A DNA stretch of 64,000 nucleotides from Butyrivibrio fibrisolvens (GCF_023206215.1 NZ_CP065800.1:682001-746000), one strand, 5' to 3'. Shown: positions 21,501 through 30,284, numbered from the stretch's first letter. Notes: generated by a model not told the origin, from the letters alone. Made by a program: numbers and translations.

Positions 21501-22296
21501 GCCAAGGATCATCTCCTATATGGACTTTGAAGTTCAGGGTATGGGCGCAGCATTCTTCGATCCGTACAGCTTCGTAGCAGGAAGCCTCTACTCAGGATAT
21601 GAAGGAGAAGTTGGCAATGGCAATGACAAAGGAGTAGCAACCGCAAGAGGCCAAAGGACACTTGTAACCTACGACAGACTGGATTTTGGCAGAGATACCT
21701 CTGACGAGATCACTATACCTGTTTTCTCACTGGACGGAGGTGCTAACAGGATCAGGATCCTGTCGGGAGATGAAGTGATCCTTGATAAGATCTATGACAA
21801 GCCGCCTATCTGGAATGTATATCAGGAAGTTACCTGGAAGCTTGATAAGCCGCTAACCGGCGTATGTGATCTTAGCTTCGAAACCTGGGACAAGCTCCAC
21901 CTTAAGGGATTTGTATTTAAGAGAAATAGAAGAGCCTATGCCGAAAGCCTTGCCGTAGATGCAGATGAGATCTATGGCGATACCTACACCATCAAAGACG
22001 GCATGGTATCAGGCATTGGCAATAACGTATCCCTTGTTTATAAAGACATGAATTTTGGAGATGAGAAGCCATCGCATGTCACTATAAGCGGAAGAGCAGT
22101 AGGAGAGAAGAACACCATACACATACTCTTCGATACAGATAAGGGCAGTGTCAGAGAGATACTGGAAGTGGAAGCTACAGATGATATCACTGATCACACC
22201 TTTGATATCAGTAACATTGAAGGAAGCGGAACTATAACCTTCGTATTCCTCCCCGGCAGTAACTTCGACATGAAGAGCTTTAGATTCAGTAAGTAA
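18586..22296 (+). CDS. giant GH2 glycosidase (beta-galactosidase/glucuronidase-like)
   Basis: A 1236-residue GH2 enzyme of the DUF4982-containing type. It has an N-terminal sugar-binding jelly roll (WYSKDFEY...FEGVYMDCTIYVN), an Ig-like domain, and a TIM barrel with SIGNEIYD (acid/base Glu407) and YGSETSS (nucleophile Glu486). A DUF4982-like domain near 615-690, Big-type Ig-like domains (NRVSVTVTGPGRLVG) and C-terminal beta modules follow. No signal peptide, so it is probably cytoplasmic and acts on imported oligosaccharides. Substrate could be galactosides, glucuronides or mannosides. A perfect hairpin terminator begins right after the stop. It shares little with the other GH2 enzyme and is not a recent duplicate. 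Confidence 0.9.
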   Translation: MRYLFDGGWRFLETGLDVHYDDLLRRKDEFEGSFNKVEIPHDFLIHDSDNLYKDATGWYSKDFEYSPGSGHRCFITFEGVYMDCTIYVNDKCAFEWKYGYSSFSFEMTDYLHQGINNISVFIRHQSPNTRWYSGAGIYRDVWLTITDSTYLAIDGVYLSTRPKGDDYILRVEAEVCGDMAGEAGISASISRTSTGISACENIAYEQLPVTDHPGPAKVSAPACDYKDLESGQVRYRYIQEYLVKSPLKWDPSNPNLYNITVTLTAGGRAVDEYRTRLGFKHVVLDPDKGFIINGQNIKLNGVCEHHDLGALGSAFNKAAMKRKFLTLKSMGVNAIRGTHNMVAPGVLDLMDEMGFIFISEAFDMWRKPKTTYDYARFFDSWHERDVASWVRRDRNHVCVSFWSIGNEIYDTHADEDGQRITKELSDLVRQYDYNGNARPTIGSNYMPWENARKCADILKVAGYNYAEKYYEEHHKEHPDWIIYGSETSSIVQSRGIYHFPASASVLSDDDEQCSSLGNSQTSWGAKSIENCIRVDRDTPFSMGQFLWTGFDYIGEPTPYHTKNSYFGQIDTAGFPKDAYYEWKAAWTDHKKAPMIHICPSFWDFNEGQTIDLKIVTNAPRAQLFINGKDKGCCDFSNKPGSGSKIEWNLQVPYSKGYVEARAYDEDGRVVATDVIRSFTDPVKLVLRNALDEYTNTKDCKNFGSESTYSNYNDSVDMDTNNNSIYSNDILCSNTRDLAFIEISALDTDGTEVSNAQNRVSVTVTGPGRLVGLDNGDSSDLDSYKATSRRLFGGKLLAIIQATDAEGEIVVTATSNGLESATYTLKSIKNKSDATNYIVRGESHEPSDDIRLLDPKDTAHNEVHCYEPLEVIDICHNDANRLGSQDEIPIRKIELVNESGNSVLTKGCNEVRVSAKVYPANATYKDITFQVVTEFGVKSNIADFRAEGNTAMITAKGDGRFYLRALSCNGGDKPRIISYMDFEVQGMGAAFFDPYSFVAGSLYSGYEGEVGNGNDKGVATARGQRTLVTYDRLDFGRDTSDEITIPVFSLDGGANRIRILSGDEVILDKIYDKPPIWNVYQEVTWKLDKPLTGVCDLSFETWDKLHLKGFVFKRNRRAYAESLAVDADEIYGDTYTIKDGMVSGIGNNVSLVYKDMNFGDEKPSHVTISGRAVGEKNTIHILFDTDKGSVREILEVEATDDITDHTFDISNIEGSGTITFVFLPGSNFDMKSFRFSK

Positions 22297-22340
22297 AAAA
22301 GATCGCATGGATCCATTTTGGAAAATCCATGCGATCTTTT
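22297..22340. terminator. bidirectional terminator
   Basis: A perfect 16-bp stem (AAAAGATCGCATGGAT and its complement) with a 12-nt loop has A and T runs on its two sides, directly after the GH2 stop and 80 bases from the end of the convergent surface-protein gene. Confidence 0.88.
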
Positions 22341-22420
22341 ATTATATCTATTATTTCATACCGCTTGAGTCATATTTAATGGTTAGCCCACCAGATCATA
22401 AGTTTTATATTCCTTAAGCT

Positions 22421-25400
22421 TTATTTATTAACCTTAAGCTTCTTTACACGAAGGATATAATAAGCTGCGCCTGCGCCGCCTGATACCACTACGAATCCAC
22501 CTGCAACTGCTGCCCAGATGAAGAATGCAGAAGGATCCTTGTCAGGATCGACCAAAGGCTTGATCTCATCATTTAACGCAATCTCATCATCTTCGATCAG
22601 TTTCTTGGCATTACGTGATACAAGAACATTGTTGTAATCACGCTCAGACTGATTGCCTGCAACATCGGTTGCCAGTATCATAACGTTCTGATAAGCATCC
22701 ATTTCAGGAAGATTAACAGTTAGTGTACCTCCGGCAGCTTCGATATCTTCTGCTGTATAAGATACCAGCTCTGTAAGCTCATTCTGACCTGTATATACCA
22801 CAAGACTTTCAAATCCCATGTTATCAGTAACATTTATGATGAAGTCGTGCCCCTCTTCCTCATAAACACCTTTTTCCTTGATCTCAGAAGTTACAATAGA
22901 AGGAGCTGTACCATCAACAGCGAACTCGATCTCCTTGCCTTCTGAACGGTTGTCCTGAGTATTGGTCGCTCTGTCTCTGGAGTATACCATTACAGAGTAG
23001 TTGCCGTCCTTATTGAAATTGTCGGCATTGACAGTATATGTCATGGACTTCCATGACTTGTCATCGCCCTGAACAGATACTGTATAATCTCTGCCCTCTT
23101 TAAGAACCTCACTGTCGCCGTCTCTGTCAACAGATACCTCTTTATAAGTAAGACTGTCAACATTGATCTCAGTGATAGTAACATCTTCAGGCTCATTGGT
23201 ATAATATCTGTCTGTCAGCTCCTTGGTGCTGTCTCCTACGACGTATACAGAACCGAATCTGTTTACAGAGAATACCAGTTCATCCTCTGTCACATTGCCG
23301 GCCATATCTGTAATGCTGACTCTAAGAGTATACAGATCGTCCGTCTCCTTGGTATGAGCGAAGTCGCTATATGATACAGTCACAGTATCTACAACTTGTG
23401 TCGTCTTAGATTCAGGAGTTACCTCGCCGTGATTGGCTCCTGTCATAGTAACACTAGAGTTCTCAAAATCAATGTTAAGATCCTTGTATATAAGGACCGG
23501 AGCCACCTGACCATTGTTGGCAGAGTAGTTCTCAACTCCGCTGAATGTAATATCAGGAGCTGTCATATCTATAACGAATATATCACTTGTATATACTTCT
23601 GACTCATTACCCGCAAGGTCTGTTACCTTAATAGTATATCCATATCTACCATCTGCATTAAAAGACATCGTAGTAGTATATGTACCTACATCAGCATTAC
23701 CACTAAATGCTGCTGCCTTAGGAAGCGCAGCCATAGGCTCTGCATCATCTGATGCCTGCGAGTTTATAACAACAAGACTATTGTCAAAAGACTTCTCATC
23801 AACCTTAACAGTTGCTGTCCTCTTAGCATTGTAATAGAATCCGTTCCTTACATCGTTGTTATCATAACTAACTGTAACAACAGGAGCTGTCATGTCTATG
23901 ATAAAAAGACTTATAGTCTGAGTCTCAGACTCATTGCCAGCCTTGTCAGTTGTCTTGAAGGTGAAGTCATACCTTCCGTCAAGATTGAATGTAACCGTCT
24001 TACTATATGTCTGATCGGATACACCTGCCCAATCGCTCTGAGAAGGAGCATTGTCAGGAGCATTTATAACAAGCTCAGACTTACTGCTGTCAAAAGTATA
24101 ATCCTTAACAGTGATAGTAGCAGTTCTTGAAGCGTTGTAATAGATCTCGTTCTGTGGTGAATTATTATCAAAAGTAATAGTAACAACAGGAACTGTACGG
24201 TCTATAGTGAATCCTGCGCCTGTATAAGTATCAGATACATTCTGTGCTCTATCTGTTGCCTTGGCGCTTAGAGCATACTCACCATCATCTGTAAGCTCTA
24301 CCTTGGCAGTCCATGTATATGATCCCTCGTTGTAAGTCCACTCTGATACAGGAATATTGACACTAGTGCCATCAGCCTTGGTACCTGTAATAACAGCTTC
24401 TATGCCCTCCTGAAGCAGGTGTTTGTCTTCAATCACAAGAGTTACAACTACACTGTCTTTGTAATAGCTTGTATCCTTGCCTGCAGGAGTTACTGTCTCT
24501 CCACCTGATGTATATGTGACTGTGATAACAGGAGCTATACTATCTATTACAAAATACGGACTATCTACAGTATCAGCTGTATTGCCGCTCATATCTGTAG
24601 CATCTGCTGCAAAGAAATAGTCTCCGTCACCTACTGTACTAAATGTATATTCAGTCTGTGCTCCAAGTTCAGTACTTGTACTTTCAGGAATAGATAGTTC
24701 TGCTTTCATAAGACCTGACTTCTCTGAAAGCTTTACTTCCTTGATATATCTCTCTGTTACTAAGAGCTTACCTGTAACATCATGATTGTAGAAATATGTT
24801 GTTGATGCAAGATCTGTAGGATATCCTTCGGAAAGTCCCTCTCCGTTAAGATCTGTAAATTCGATAACAGGGCTTACGCTATCAATAACATAGCTTACCG
24901 GCTCTACTTTGCCTTCATAGATAAGAGTCTCATTGCCTGCAAGATCATAAAGTCTTACATCACCTATATATACAGGGCCCTGGCCTTCACTAACACCGGG
25001 AAGTTCGATCCTGATATCACCGCACTCGTCGATTTCCAGATCCTCTATCTCTATCTCATGATACTCACCCTTGCCGGATGTAGGATAATCATCATTGTAA
25101 AGGACATATGAAAGCTTAACAATTCCGGATGCAGGAACATCATCTTCCGTCTCCTTAGTATCACTTCCGGATATAAGCGGATCATAGCTCTTAGAAGTAT
25201 CAACTGTAAGAGTCAGATCATTCTTTGAATATACAATTCTCTCTTCGCCCTGACCAAGGTTATAGGTTCCTGATACGCCATTACCATCTTCAGTATAGGT
25301 AACAGCAATATCCTGGGCTACAGGGCTTGTGCTATCAAGCTTTACGTACAAATATCCTTTTTTATTGAAGCTTCTGACTGCACTATTTATAAAACAATCT

Positions 25401-26683
25401 CCGCTTGATTCAAGCTTATAGACTACATATTGATCCTTGTCATCAGGAAGATCGAAAGTTACTTCAAATCTAGACTTTGGGAAACTCCAGCTGATATTCA
25501 TCTTGCCTTCAACAGCTTCAGCACCCTCTATCTTGTTGCCATACTCATCAACAGGAACCAACGATATCTTGACATCGTCAGTATCAGTGAATATAGAGAT
25601 ATATGATCTAAACGATACCTTCAATGATATATCTGCATTATCTTCACCCTGAAGAGAGATCCAGTCATTGTCTTCTTCTGCAGATGATGTGTTATTACCT
25701 GCTGTAAGTATCCTGTTTAGATCCGTAATACAGTTTGTATAATGGCTATCTTCTCTACCATCATTATACTGATCACCTTCTATAGATATCTTGGAAAAAA
25801 TATTGTTCTCATTTTTGGCATCTGCAGCATCACTAGAATCATATACTGTAGAATTCTTATTGCCATCTACTGCAGTTATTGACTCTACCTGATAGGCAGC
25901 TACATCCTGCGGGAATGTATATGTATAAGTTCCATCCCCATGTCCGCTCATAGTAGCAGTTGTAGTATGTCCGGTCTCAATATTTGTATACTTGATAGTA
26001 ACTTTTTTGATACCGGTAACTTCTTCCCCGTCATCCAGTAGAGAAGCTGATCCTGCCGTTCCGGAAACTGGTGACTCATTTTCACCGGATCCCGAATCAG
26101 GATTTGGATTCGGATCTTTGACATCTACATTAATGGTAACTGCCTTGCTGGATCTAAGAACATTATCAGATTCCCATCTATGGTCATCATCTTCAAAAGT
26201 AATACAACCATTGGATATAACAGGGGCATGTTCGTCAGGTAGTAGCAATGAAGTTGTGAAATTCCTTGATGTTCTCAACTTAGACTCACGTATAGAATCA
26301 TCTGCACTATCAGAACTTCCCTCTGTAGCTGCATCTGATGAACCCTCACTTGAAGCATCTGATGAGCCTTCCTGCGCAGAATCATCTGATGTATCATCTT
26401 CATCCTCTTCAATAGAAGCTGCAGATGCAGCATCTGCTAATTCATCACTTGCTTCTGATGATCCTCCAATCGTAGCGTCGTCACCTTCGCTGTCATCGTC
26501 CACAGAATATCCTGCCGAGCTATCTGAACTACCTGCTGTTGCCTGATCTTCTGTCTGTTCAGAACCTGATCCGTTTCCACTTTCAGCCAAGGTCTGAATA
26601 CCGCTCATGCCAATAAACAAAAAGCATGCTGTCAGAAGCGATGTAACTCTTATAAACAAGTTACCTTTCTTACTACTAAACAC
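22421..26683 (-). CDS. membrane-anchored surface protein with tandem Ig-like domains
   Basis: A 1420-residue exported protein. Signal peptide at 1-33, then a 110-residue Ser/Asp/Glu/Ala-rich stalk, then about ten beta-sandwich domains of roughly 90-100 residues. Several share a unit of the form APVITVTYDNN...YYNASRTATITVKD...FDGRYDFTFKTTDKAGNES, an Ig-like type found in adhesins. A TM helix at about 1392-1413 with a short basic tail anchors it; there is no LPXTG motif. The start is GTG with AAGGAGGG correctly spaced. Adhesion or substrate binding at the cell surface is likely. Expression appears to be controlled by a riboswitch and terminator in its 260-nt leader. It lies back to back with the T7SS locus. 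Confidence 0.85.
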   Translation of the reverse strand: MFSSKKGNLFIRVTSLLTACFLFIGMSGIQTLAESGNGSGSEQTEDQATAGSSDSSAGYSVDDDSEGDDATIGGSSEASDELADAASAASIEEDEDDTSDDSAQEGSSDASSEGSSDAATEGSSDSADDSIRESKLRTSRNFTTSLLLPDEHAPVISNGCITFEDDDHRWESDNVLRSSKAVTINVDVKDPNPNPDSGSGENESPVSGTAGSASLLDDGEEVTGIKKVTIKYTNIETGHTTTATMSGHGDGTYTYTFPQDVAAYQVESITAVDGNKNSTVYDSSDAADAKNENNIFSKISIEGDQYNDGREDSHYTNCITDLNRILTAGNNTSSAEEDNDWISLQGEDNADISLKVSFRSYISIFTDTDDVKISLVPVDEYGNKIEGAEAVEGKMNISWSFPKSRFEVTFDLPDDKDQYVVYKLESSGDCFINSAVRSFNKKGYLYVKLDSTSPVAQDIAVTYTEDGNGVSGTYNLGQGEERIVYSKNDLTLTVDTSKSYDPLISGSDTKETEDDVPASGIVKLSYVLYNDDYPTSGKGEYHEIEIEDLEIDECGDIRIELPGVSEGQGPVYIGDVRLYDLAGNETLIYEGKVEPVSYVIDSVSPVIEFTDLNGEGLSEGYPTDLASTTYFYNHDVTGKLLVTERYIKEVKLSEKSGLMKAELSIPESTSTELGAQTEYTFSTVGDGDYFFAADATDMSGNTADTVDSPYFVIDSIAPVITVTYTSGGETVTPAGKDTSYYKDSVVVTLVIEDKHLLQEGIEAVITGTKADGTSVNIPVSEWTYNEGSYTWTAKVELTDDGEYALSAKATDRAQNVSDTYTGAGFTIDRTVPVVTITFDNNSPQNEIYYNASRTATITVKDYTFDSSKSELVINAPDNAPSQSDWAGVSDQTYSKTVTFNLDGRYDFTFKTTDKAGNESETQTISLFIIDMTAPVVTVSYDNNDVRNGFYYNAKRTATVKVDEKSFDNSLVVINSQASDDAEPMAALPKAAAFSGNADVGTYTTTMSFNADGRYGYTIKVTDLAGNESEVYTSDIFVIDMTAPDITFSGVENYSANNGQVAPVLIYKDLNIDFENSSVTMTGANHGEVTPESKTTQVVDTVTVSYSDFAHTKETDDLYTLRVSITDMAGNVTEDELVFSVNRFGSVYVVGDSTKELTDRYYTNEPEDVTITEINVDSLTYKEVSVDRDGDSEVLKEGRDYTVSVQGDDKSWKSMTYTVNADNFNKDGNYSVMVYSRDRATNTQDNRSEGKEIEFAVDGTAPSIVTSEIKEKGVYEEEGHDFIINVTDNMGFESLVVYTGQNELTELVSYTAEDIEAAGGTLTVNLPEMDAYQNVMILATDVAGNQSERDYNNVLVSRNAKKLIEDDEIALNDEIKPLVDPDKDPSAFFIWAAVAGGFVVVSGGAGAAYYILRVKKLKVNK

Positions 26684-26763
26684 CTTGTGTCCCTCCTTGA
26701 ATAACCTCTTCTATAAGCATCCGTTCTTACACCTATAAGTTGTAACCCCTACGTGTTTTTGAC

Positions 26764-26797
26764 ACAAAAAAAGCTGCAAAGAATAATCTTTGCAGCT
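26764..26797 (-). terminator. riboswitch-associated terminator in the surface-protein leader
   Basis: On the minus strand AGCTGCAAAGA / TCTTTGCAGCT (11 bp, loop of 4) is followed by seven T. It lies inside the leader, 80 bases before the GTG start. Its first bases (AGCT) overlap the 3' strand of the aptamer, the layout of a transcription-attenuating riboswitch. Confidence 0.85.
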
Positions 26798-26930
26798 AAA
26801 CCATCTTGCATTATATTTGTAATACCCGTTACTAATGTGGATCTATCCCAAATCCTAAAAAACTTTGATTACTTACCAAGATTTACAGCTTTGCGTCCGC
26901 CCGTCACCGGAAAGCGTTTGCCTATAAATT
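26794..26930 (-). promoter_or_regulatory. candidate cyclic di-GMP-I (GEMM) riboswitch aptamer
   Basis: Read on the minus strand, the leader has AGGCAAACG, a stem-loop closed by CGC/GCG and CCG/CGG with a GTGA (GNRA) tetraloop, then GGACGCAAAGCT, the most diagnostic string of the c-di-GMP-I class. A second arm follows (TAAATCTTGG paired with CAAGATGG...TTTA), with ATGG where the tetraloop receptor would be. The 5' half is a close match; the second arm is longer than usual and I could not fit every conserved base. Overlap of the 3' strand with the terminator suggests ligand binding prevents termination (inference). Confidence 0.68.
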
Positions 26931-26951
26931 GCTTATTAAAATACTTTAAAT

Positions 26952-26980
26952 ATGATATATTGTTGATACTTTTTCGTCAA
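26952..26980 (-). promoter_or_regulatory. promoter of the riboswitch / surface-protein transcript
   Basis: Minus strand TTGACG (26975-26980), a 17-bp spacer and TATCAT (26952-26957). Transcription would start about 15 bases before the aptamer. Confidence 0.65.
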
Positions 26981-27303
26981 TACCTTTATGGAAACTATCG
27001 TTTATTCGTTTATCTTTTCTTGCTTCAAACTCACATTCATAATTACCCATATTTGTTTTACTTTTCATTTTTTCGGGACATTGAGATTTTGTATCCTTAT
27101 CGTTTTTCCGTTTTATTTAAATATACTGCCATTTATTTATCCTCCATTTACAATATCCCCTGCTGACGAATGTCATTCGTCGGATCACTCATCAAAAAAA
27201 TCCAAAAACTTACAATCCCTTGTAGAATCAGGGATTAGCAGTATTTTCACGCGACAAAATAATTCGCTTTATAGTGTCTTTGTAATCGTTATAACGCTAG
27301 TGA
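26981..27303. other. intergenic region between divergent surface-protein and T7SS genes
   Basis: No gene seen. It contains a perfect 17-bp palindrome GACGAATG-T-CATTCGTC at 27165-27181. This resembles the half-sites of the regulated promoter module placed head to head, but lies well upstream of any promoter I can find. A weaker GCGACAAAAT...ATTCGC motif lies near 27252. Confidence 0.45.
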
Positions 27304-27372
27304 TGTCGTTCGTCGTGTAAATCTTACGTTCTGTCAGAATCTGTTGAATATCCGTTTTGGCCCGTTTATAAT
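27304..27372 (+). promoter_or_regulatory. regulated promoter with 21-bp-register direct repeats (T7SS accessory operon)
   Basis: TGTCGTTCGTC (27304-27314) and TACGTTCTGTC (27325-27335) are 21 bp apart. The -10 TATAAT (27367-27372) begins 31 bp after the second, with TTGAAT at the -35 position. The leader to the first gene is about 135 bases. Confidence 0.75.
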
Positions 27373-27512
27373 GGGGAAACATTACAAAACAGAAGCAATC
27401 CATTCCCTTATTTCTCTTACCCAGACGCTACATAAAAATGGTTTGATTTCATAAAGAATGTATTACTTCAGATATCCAATATCTACTGATCCTATATTCA
27501 GGAAGGAATATT

Positions 27513-29363
27513 ATGAACAAGCACTTTTATAAAAAGTATTTGGCTGGTGTCATCACCACCTTAGCATTAACCACACTGGCAAGTGTGCCAGTGCATGTAT
27601 CCAATGCTCAATCCTTAAATACAGCTGACACCTCTGATATATCAGAAGAAAGTCAGGCTCCTATTGCAAATTCATCTATAGCTGAATCTAATTCCGATGA
27701 CAACGAAGCAGCTACGCAAGATACTTCCGCTGAGCAGTCTCTTACATCTACTGGTGCCACATCATCAGATGCATCCGAAGATTCCAGTGACGATGCTGAT
27801 ACAGGGAGTAGTATAGAAGACTCTGAAGAAGACCTCTTAGCTCCAATGACACAGAATGTATCTGATGCAACCAAGGGAATTGTACAAGTTAACAGCATCT
27901 ATACAGATGATTCCGGCAAGGAATACATCATCCTAGGATGCACGGGATTCCTCATCGGTAATACAGACGACGGCGAATATGTCATCACTACCAATAGTGT
28001 TGTAGCGCCAACAAAGCCTACACGAGATGATGCATTTGCAACTATTGGAGTAGATGAAGAAGAGGACGAATGGGACAAGATAGATCTAAAAGCTCAGGTA
28101 GTAGTAGAAGGCGATGTCACGATAGAGGCAACAGTAGTCACCAGAAGTCCGGAACTTAATATAGCAGTATTAAAGCTATCTCAGCCCCTATACAACAGGA
28201 CACCACTTACCATACTAACATCAGATGACATCACAAGTGCCAAGCCCTATAAAGCAACAGAAGCAGTATATGCTCTTGGCTTCCCCTTTGCCGTAAGATA
28301 TGACCGCAACACTGTAATGTACGATCAGGATGATGTAACCATGTCATCAGGAAGTATTGCCAACAACAAAACCTATAAAGATATACAGGTAATAGAACAC
28401 GACTGTCTTATAACCGGCAATAACTGTGGTGGTCCTCTTCTTAACGAGAACGGCTATGTAATAGGCATAAATGAACAGAAGAAGGACGGAAGATATTACT
28501 GCTCGGTTGATAGTTCAGAACTGGTAAGGATACTGGATGCACTTGGCATCAAATATAGCAAGCTCACAACAACTGATCTTATAGAACAGGAAGAAGCAAT
28601 GACAGCTGCACTTGAAGAAGCAGCAGCTGAAGAGAAAGCAAAGGCTGATGCTGAAGCATCCAGACTTGCTGCAGAAAAACAAAATCACACACAGGAAGTT
28701 GTAGTAAACAATGAGATCCCTAAATGGATATATATAGTTCTGATCGCACTTGGGATAGGCTTCCTGATAGTCGTAGTCGTCATGGTGATAATGATCATTA
28801 CGAGGCATAAAGAAAAAAGTCCCGGACAGCCCAGGAAAAAGAAATCTAAAAAATCAGCAGATAAGATTCCTGATGGAGCAGGAAGATATGATAACCTCCC
28901 TGAGAAAAAGAAAGCAGTGATCCCTGAAGCCGATCAGATAGTAAAAGGATCTTCCGGTGCTCAATCTCAAGGCATGACAGGCTCCTCAGACACATCAATC
29001 CTTGGAGGCGGTGACAGTGGTGCCACAGTAGTACTTGGAAGCGCAACACCGCAAAGTAAGCGTATGACCTATTATGGCAATCTCTTAAGACGCAAGAACG
29101 GGGAGAACCATGTAATAGATAAGACCAAATATACGATCGGTAAAGACAGTCTGCATGTAGATCTGTGTATCAAGGATAACTGTGCAATAAGCAGACAGCA
29201 TGCAGTAGTGGAAGCCAAAGACGGCGCCATGTACATAACTGACCTTGGCTCTACCAACGGAACATTCCTGAATGGAAAGCGCCTTGCACAGGGTCAGGCC
29301 AATGAGCTCCATTATGGAGATACGATCCTTATAGCAGATGAGGAATTTGGCTATCGAAGATAA
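27513..29363 (+). CDS. membrane protein: trypsin-like pseudoprotease fused to cytoplasmic FHA domain
   Basis: The 616-residue protein has a signal sequence (1-32), an acidic Ser/Asp/Glu linker to about 118, and a DegP/trypsin-like domain (about 120-345). An Ala/Glu coiled coil (350-395), a TM helix (about 406-429), a Lys-rich stretch and a C-terminal FHA domain (about 525-616, YTIGKDS...ISRQHAVVE...DLGSTNGTFLNGK) follow. All catalytic positions are altered: Ser162 for His in YVITTNSVV, Asn216 for Asp in LNIAVLKL and Cys305 for Ser in GNNCGGPLL. It is likely a binding domain, not a protease. Two Thr strings before the FHA (DTSILGG, ATVVLGS with Thr505) could be phosphorylated and read by FHA domains. 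It heads the T7SS operon. Confidence 0.82.
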   Translation: MNKHFYKKYLAGVITTLALTTLASVPVHVSNAQSLNTADTSDISEESQAPIANSSIAESNSDDNEAATQDTSAEQSLTSTGATSSDASEDSSDDADTGSSIEDSEEDLLAPMTQNVSDATKGIVQVNSIYTDDSGKEYIILGCTGFLIGNTDDGEYVITTNSVVAPTKPTRDDAFATIGVDEEEDEWDKIDLKAQVVVEGDVTIEATVVTRSPELNIAVLKLSQPLYNRTPLTILTSDDITSAKPYKATEAVYALGFPFAVRYDRNTVMYDQDDVTMSSGSIANNKTYKDIQVIEHDCLITGNNCGGPLLNENGYVIGINEQKKDGRYYCSVDSSELVRILDALGIKYSKLTTTDLIEQEEAMTAALEEAAAEEKAKADAEASRLAAEKQNHTQEVVVNNEIPKWIYIVLIALGIGFLIVVVVMVIMIITRHKEKSPGQPRKKKSKKSADKIPDGAGRYDNLPEKKKAVIPEADQIVKGSSGAQSQGMTGSSDTSILGGGDSGATVVLGSATPQSKRMTYYGNLLRRKNGENHVIDKTKYTIGKDSLHVDLCIKDNCAISRQHAVVEAKDGAMYITDLGSTNGTFLNGKRLAQGQANELHYGDTILIADEEFGYRR

Positions 29364-29481
29364 AGATATAACTGCCAATGATTAAGGCATTTATATAAAA
29401 GATATATAGCAATAGTGGCATAGTCATAAAGTGCATATATCAAAAACAATAAAACAAAAGTTTATAGGAGGAACAAAAACA

Positions 29482-29790
29482 ATGGCAGAAACAACCGGAT
29501 TCGTTGGAATGGACGTCACAGACGTTGACACTCAAGTAACACTTCTTGGTACAGTTGCAGACAATATGGATGAACTTGTAACAAGTGTAGCAGGACTTCA
29601 GGCTCCGCTCGAAGAGAACTGGAAAGGTATAGAAGCAACAGCAGCTACAGATTACCTCAATACCCTTGCTACAAAGATGGCAGATATGTCAGAGAACCTC
29701 AGAGCAATTGCTTCATGGGTTACAACAACCAAAGAAGGCTACGAAGAAGTTGCCGCGCAGGGTGCACAGGCATACGGCGGCGAAGCTTAA
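29482..29790 (+). CDS. WXG100-family T7SS substrate (EsxA-like)
   Basis: A 102-residue helical hairpin protein with the Trp-x-Gly turn in ENWKGIEA at about 44-51. WXG100 proteins are exported by EssC and help export LXG/RHS partners. I start at ATG 29482 (MAETTGFVGM), preceded by AGGAGG; earlier in-frame codons lack a site. No clear YxxxD/E tail is seen. It is the first of four small genes preceding the large toxin. Confidence 0.88.
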   Translation: MAETTGFVGMDVTDVDTQVTLLGTVADNMDELVTSVAGLQAPLEENWKGIEATAATDYLNTLATKMADMSENLRAIASWVTTTKEGYEEVAAQGAQAYGGEA

Positions 29791-29850
29791 CAGCTGTAAC
29801 ACCCGTCAAAGTTATGCAGATCAAATTATAAGATAAAGGAGAAAACAATT

Positions 29851-30156
29851 ATGGGTTATTCAGATGGCACAATTTCTGCTCAGACAGAAGAGGTTTCCAG
29901 CACAGGAAGTCAGTTATCAACATTTGCAGAGAATCTGCAGGGATATATAGACACTGCCAAGTCAGTAGTAGATACAATCGTTGAAGATACAGAAGGTGCA
30001 GCAAAAACTACACTTGATGAGACATTCTACGATCTCTACAACGATCTTGCCAAGTATGTAACAGATCTTGAAACACTCGGAAGCAATGTCCAGACATCCG
30101 CAAGTAACATGGAGATGATTGACAGCACTGCATCCGGAGCACTTACATATCAATAA
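29851..30156 (+). CDS. second WXG100-like helical protein
   Basis: 101 residues with the size, amphipathic helix pattern and position of a WXG100 protein, but no WXG: the turn region reads TTLDETFYDLYNDL. It may be the heterodimer partner of the preceding protein, as EsxB/EsxC are to EsxA (inference). AAAGGAG precedes the ATG. Confidence 0.72.
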   Translation: MGYSDGTISAQTEEVSSTGSQLSTFAENLQGYIDTAKSVVDTIVEDTEGAAKTTLDETFYDLYNDLAKYVTDLETLGSNVQTSASNMEMIDSTASGALTYQ

Positions 30157-30169
30157 AAACATCATGGAA

Positions 30170-30234
30170 CTTGCGCTATAGCAAGATCTATAATGCAAAG
30201 GCTACCCGAGTCCGGTGTCACAGCCGGTTTCGGG
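30170..30234 (+). other. two intercistronic hairpins after the WXG100 pair
   Basis: CTTGC/GCAAG (30170-30185) is followed by a strong stem CCCGA..CCGG / CCGG..TCGGG (30205-30234), with GCAAAGGC between them. No T run follows, so it is not a classic terminator. It may stabilise the upstream WXG100 mRNA or reduce read-through to the toxin genes. Confidence 0.6.
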
Positions 30235-30284
30235 ACTATTACAAAAATCAATTTGGATAAATTATGAAAAAAGAGGAGGAAGGT

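Noticed and set aside
22421..26683. Several plus-strand frames inside the Ig-like surface protein gene
   Set aside because: They are antisense shadows with Ser-rich low-complexity translations and no ribosome sites.
27165..27181. GACGAATG-T-CATTCGTC palindrome as a sixth regulated promoter
   Set aside because: No second repeat in 21-bp register and no -10 box 31 bp away on either strand; kept only as an intergenic note.
30170..30240. GCAAAGGC and CACAGCCGG look like the 3' half of a c-di-GMP-I riboswitch
   Set aside because: The 5' GGCAAA segment and the GNRA-capped first stem are missing, and it lies inside an operon without a nearby terminator.
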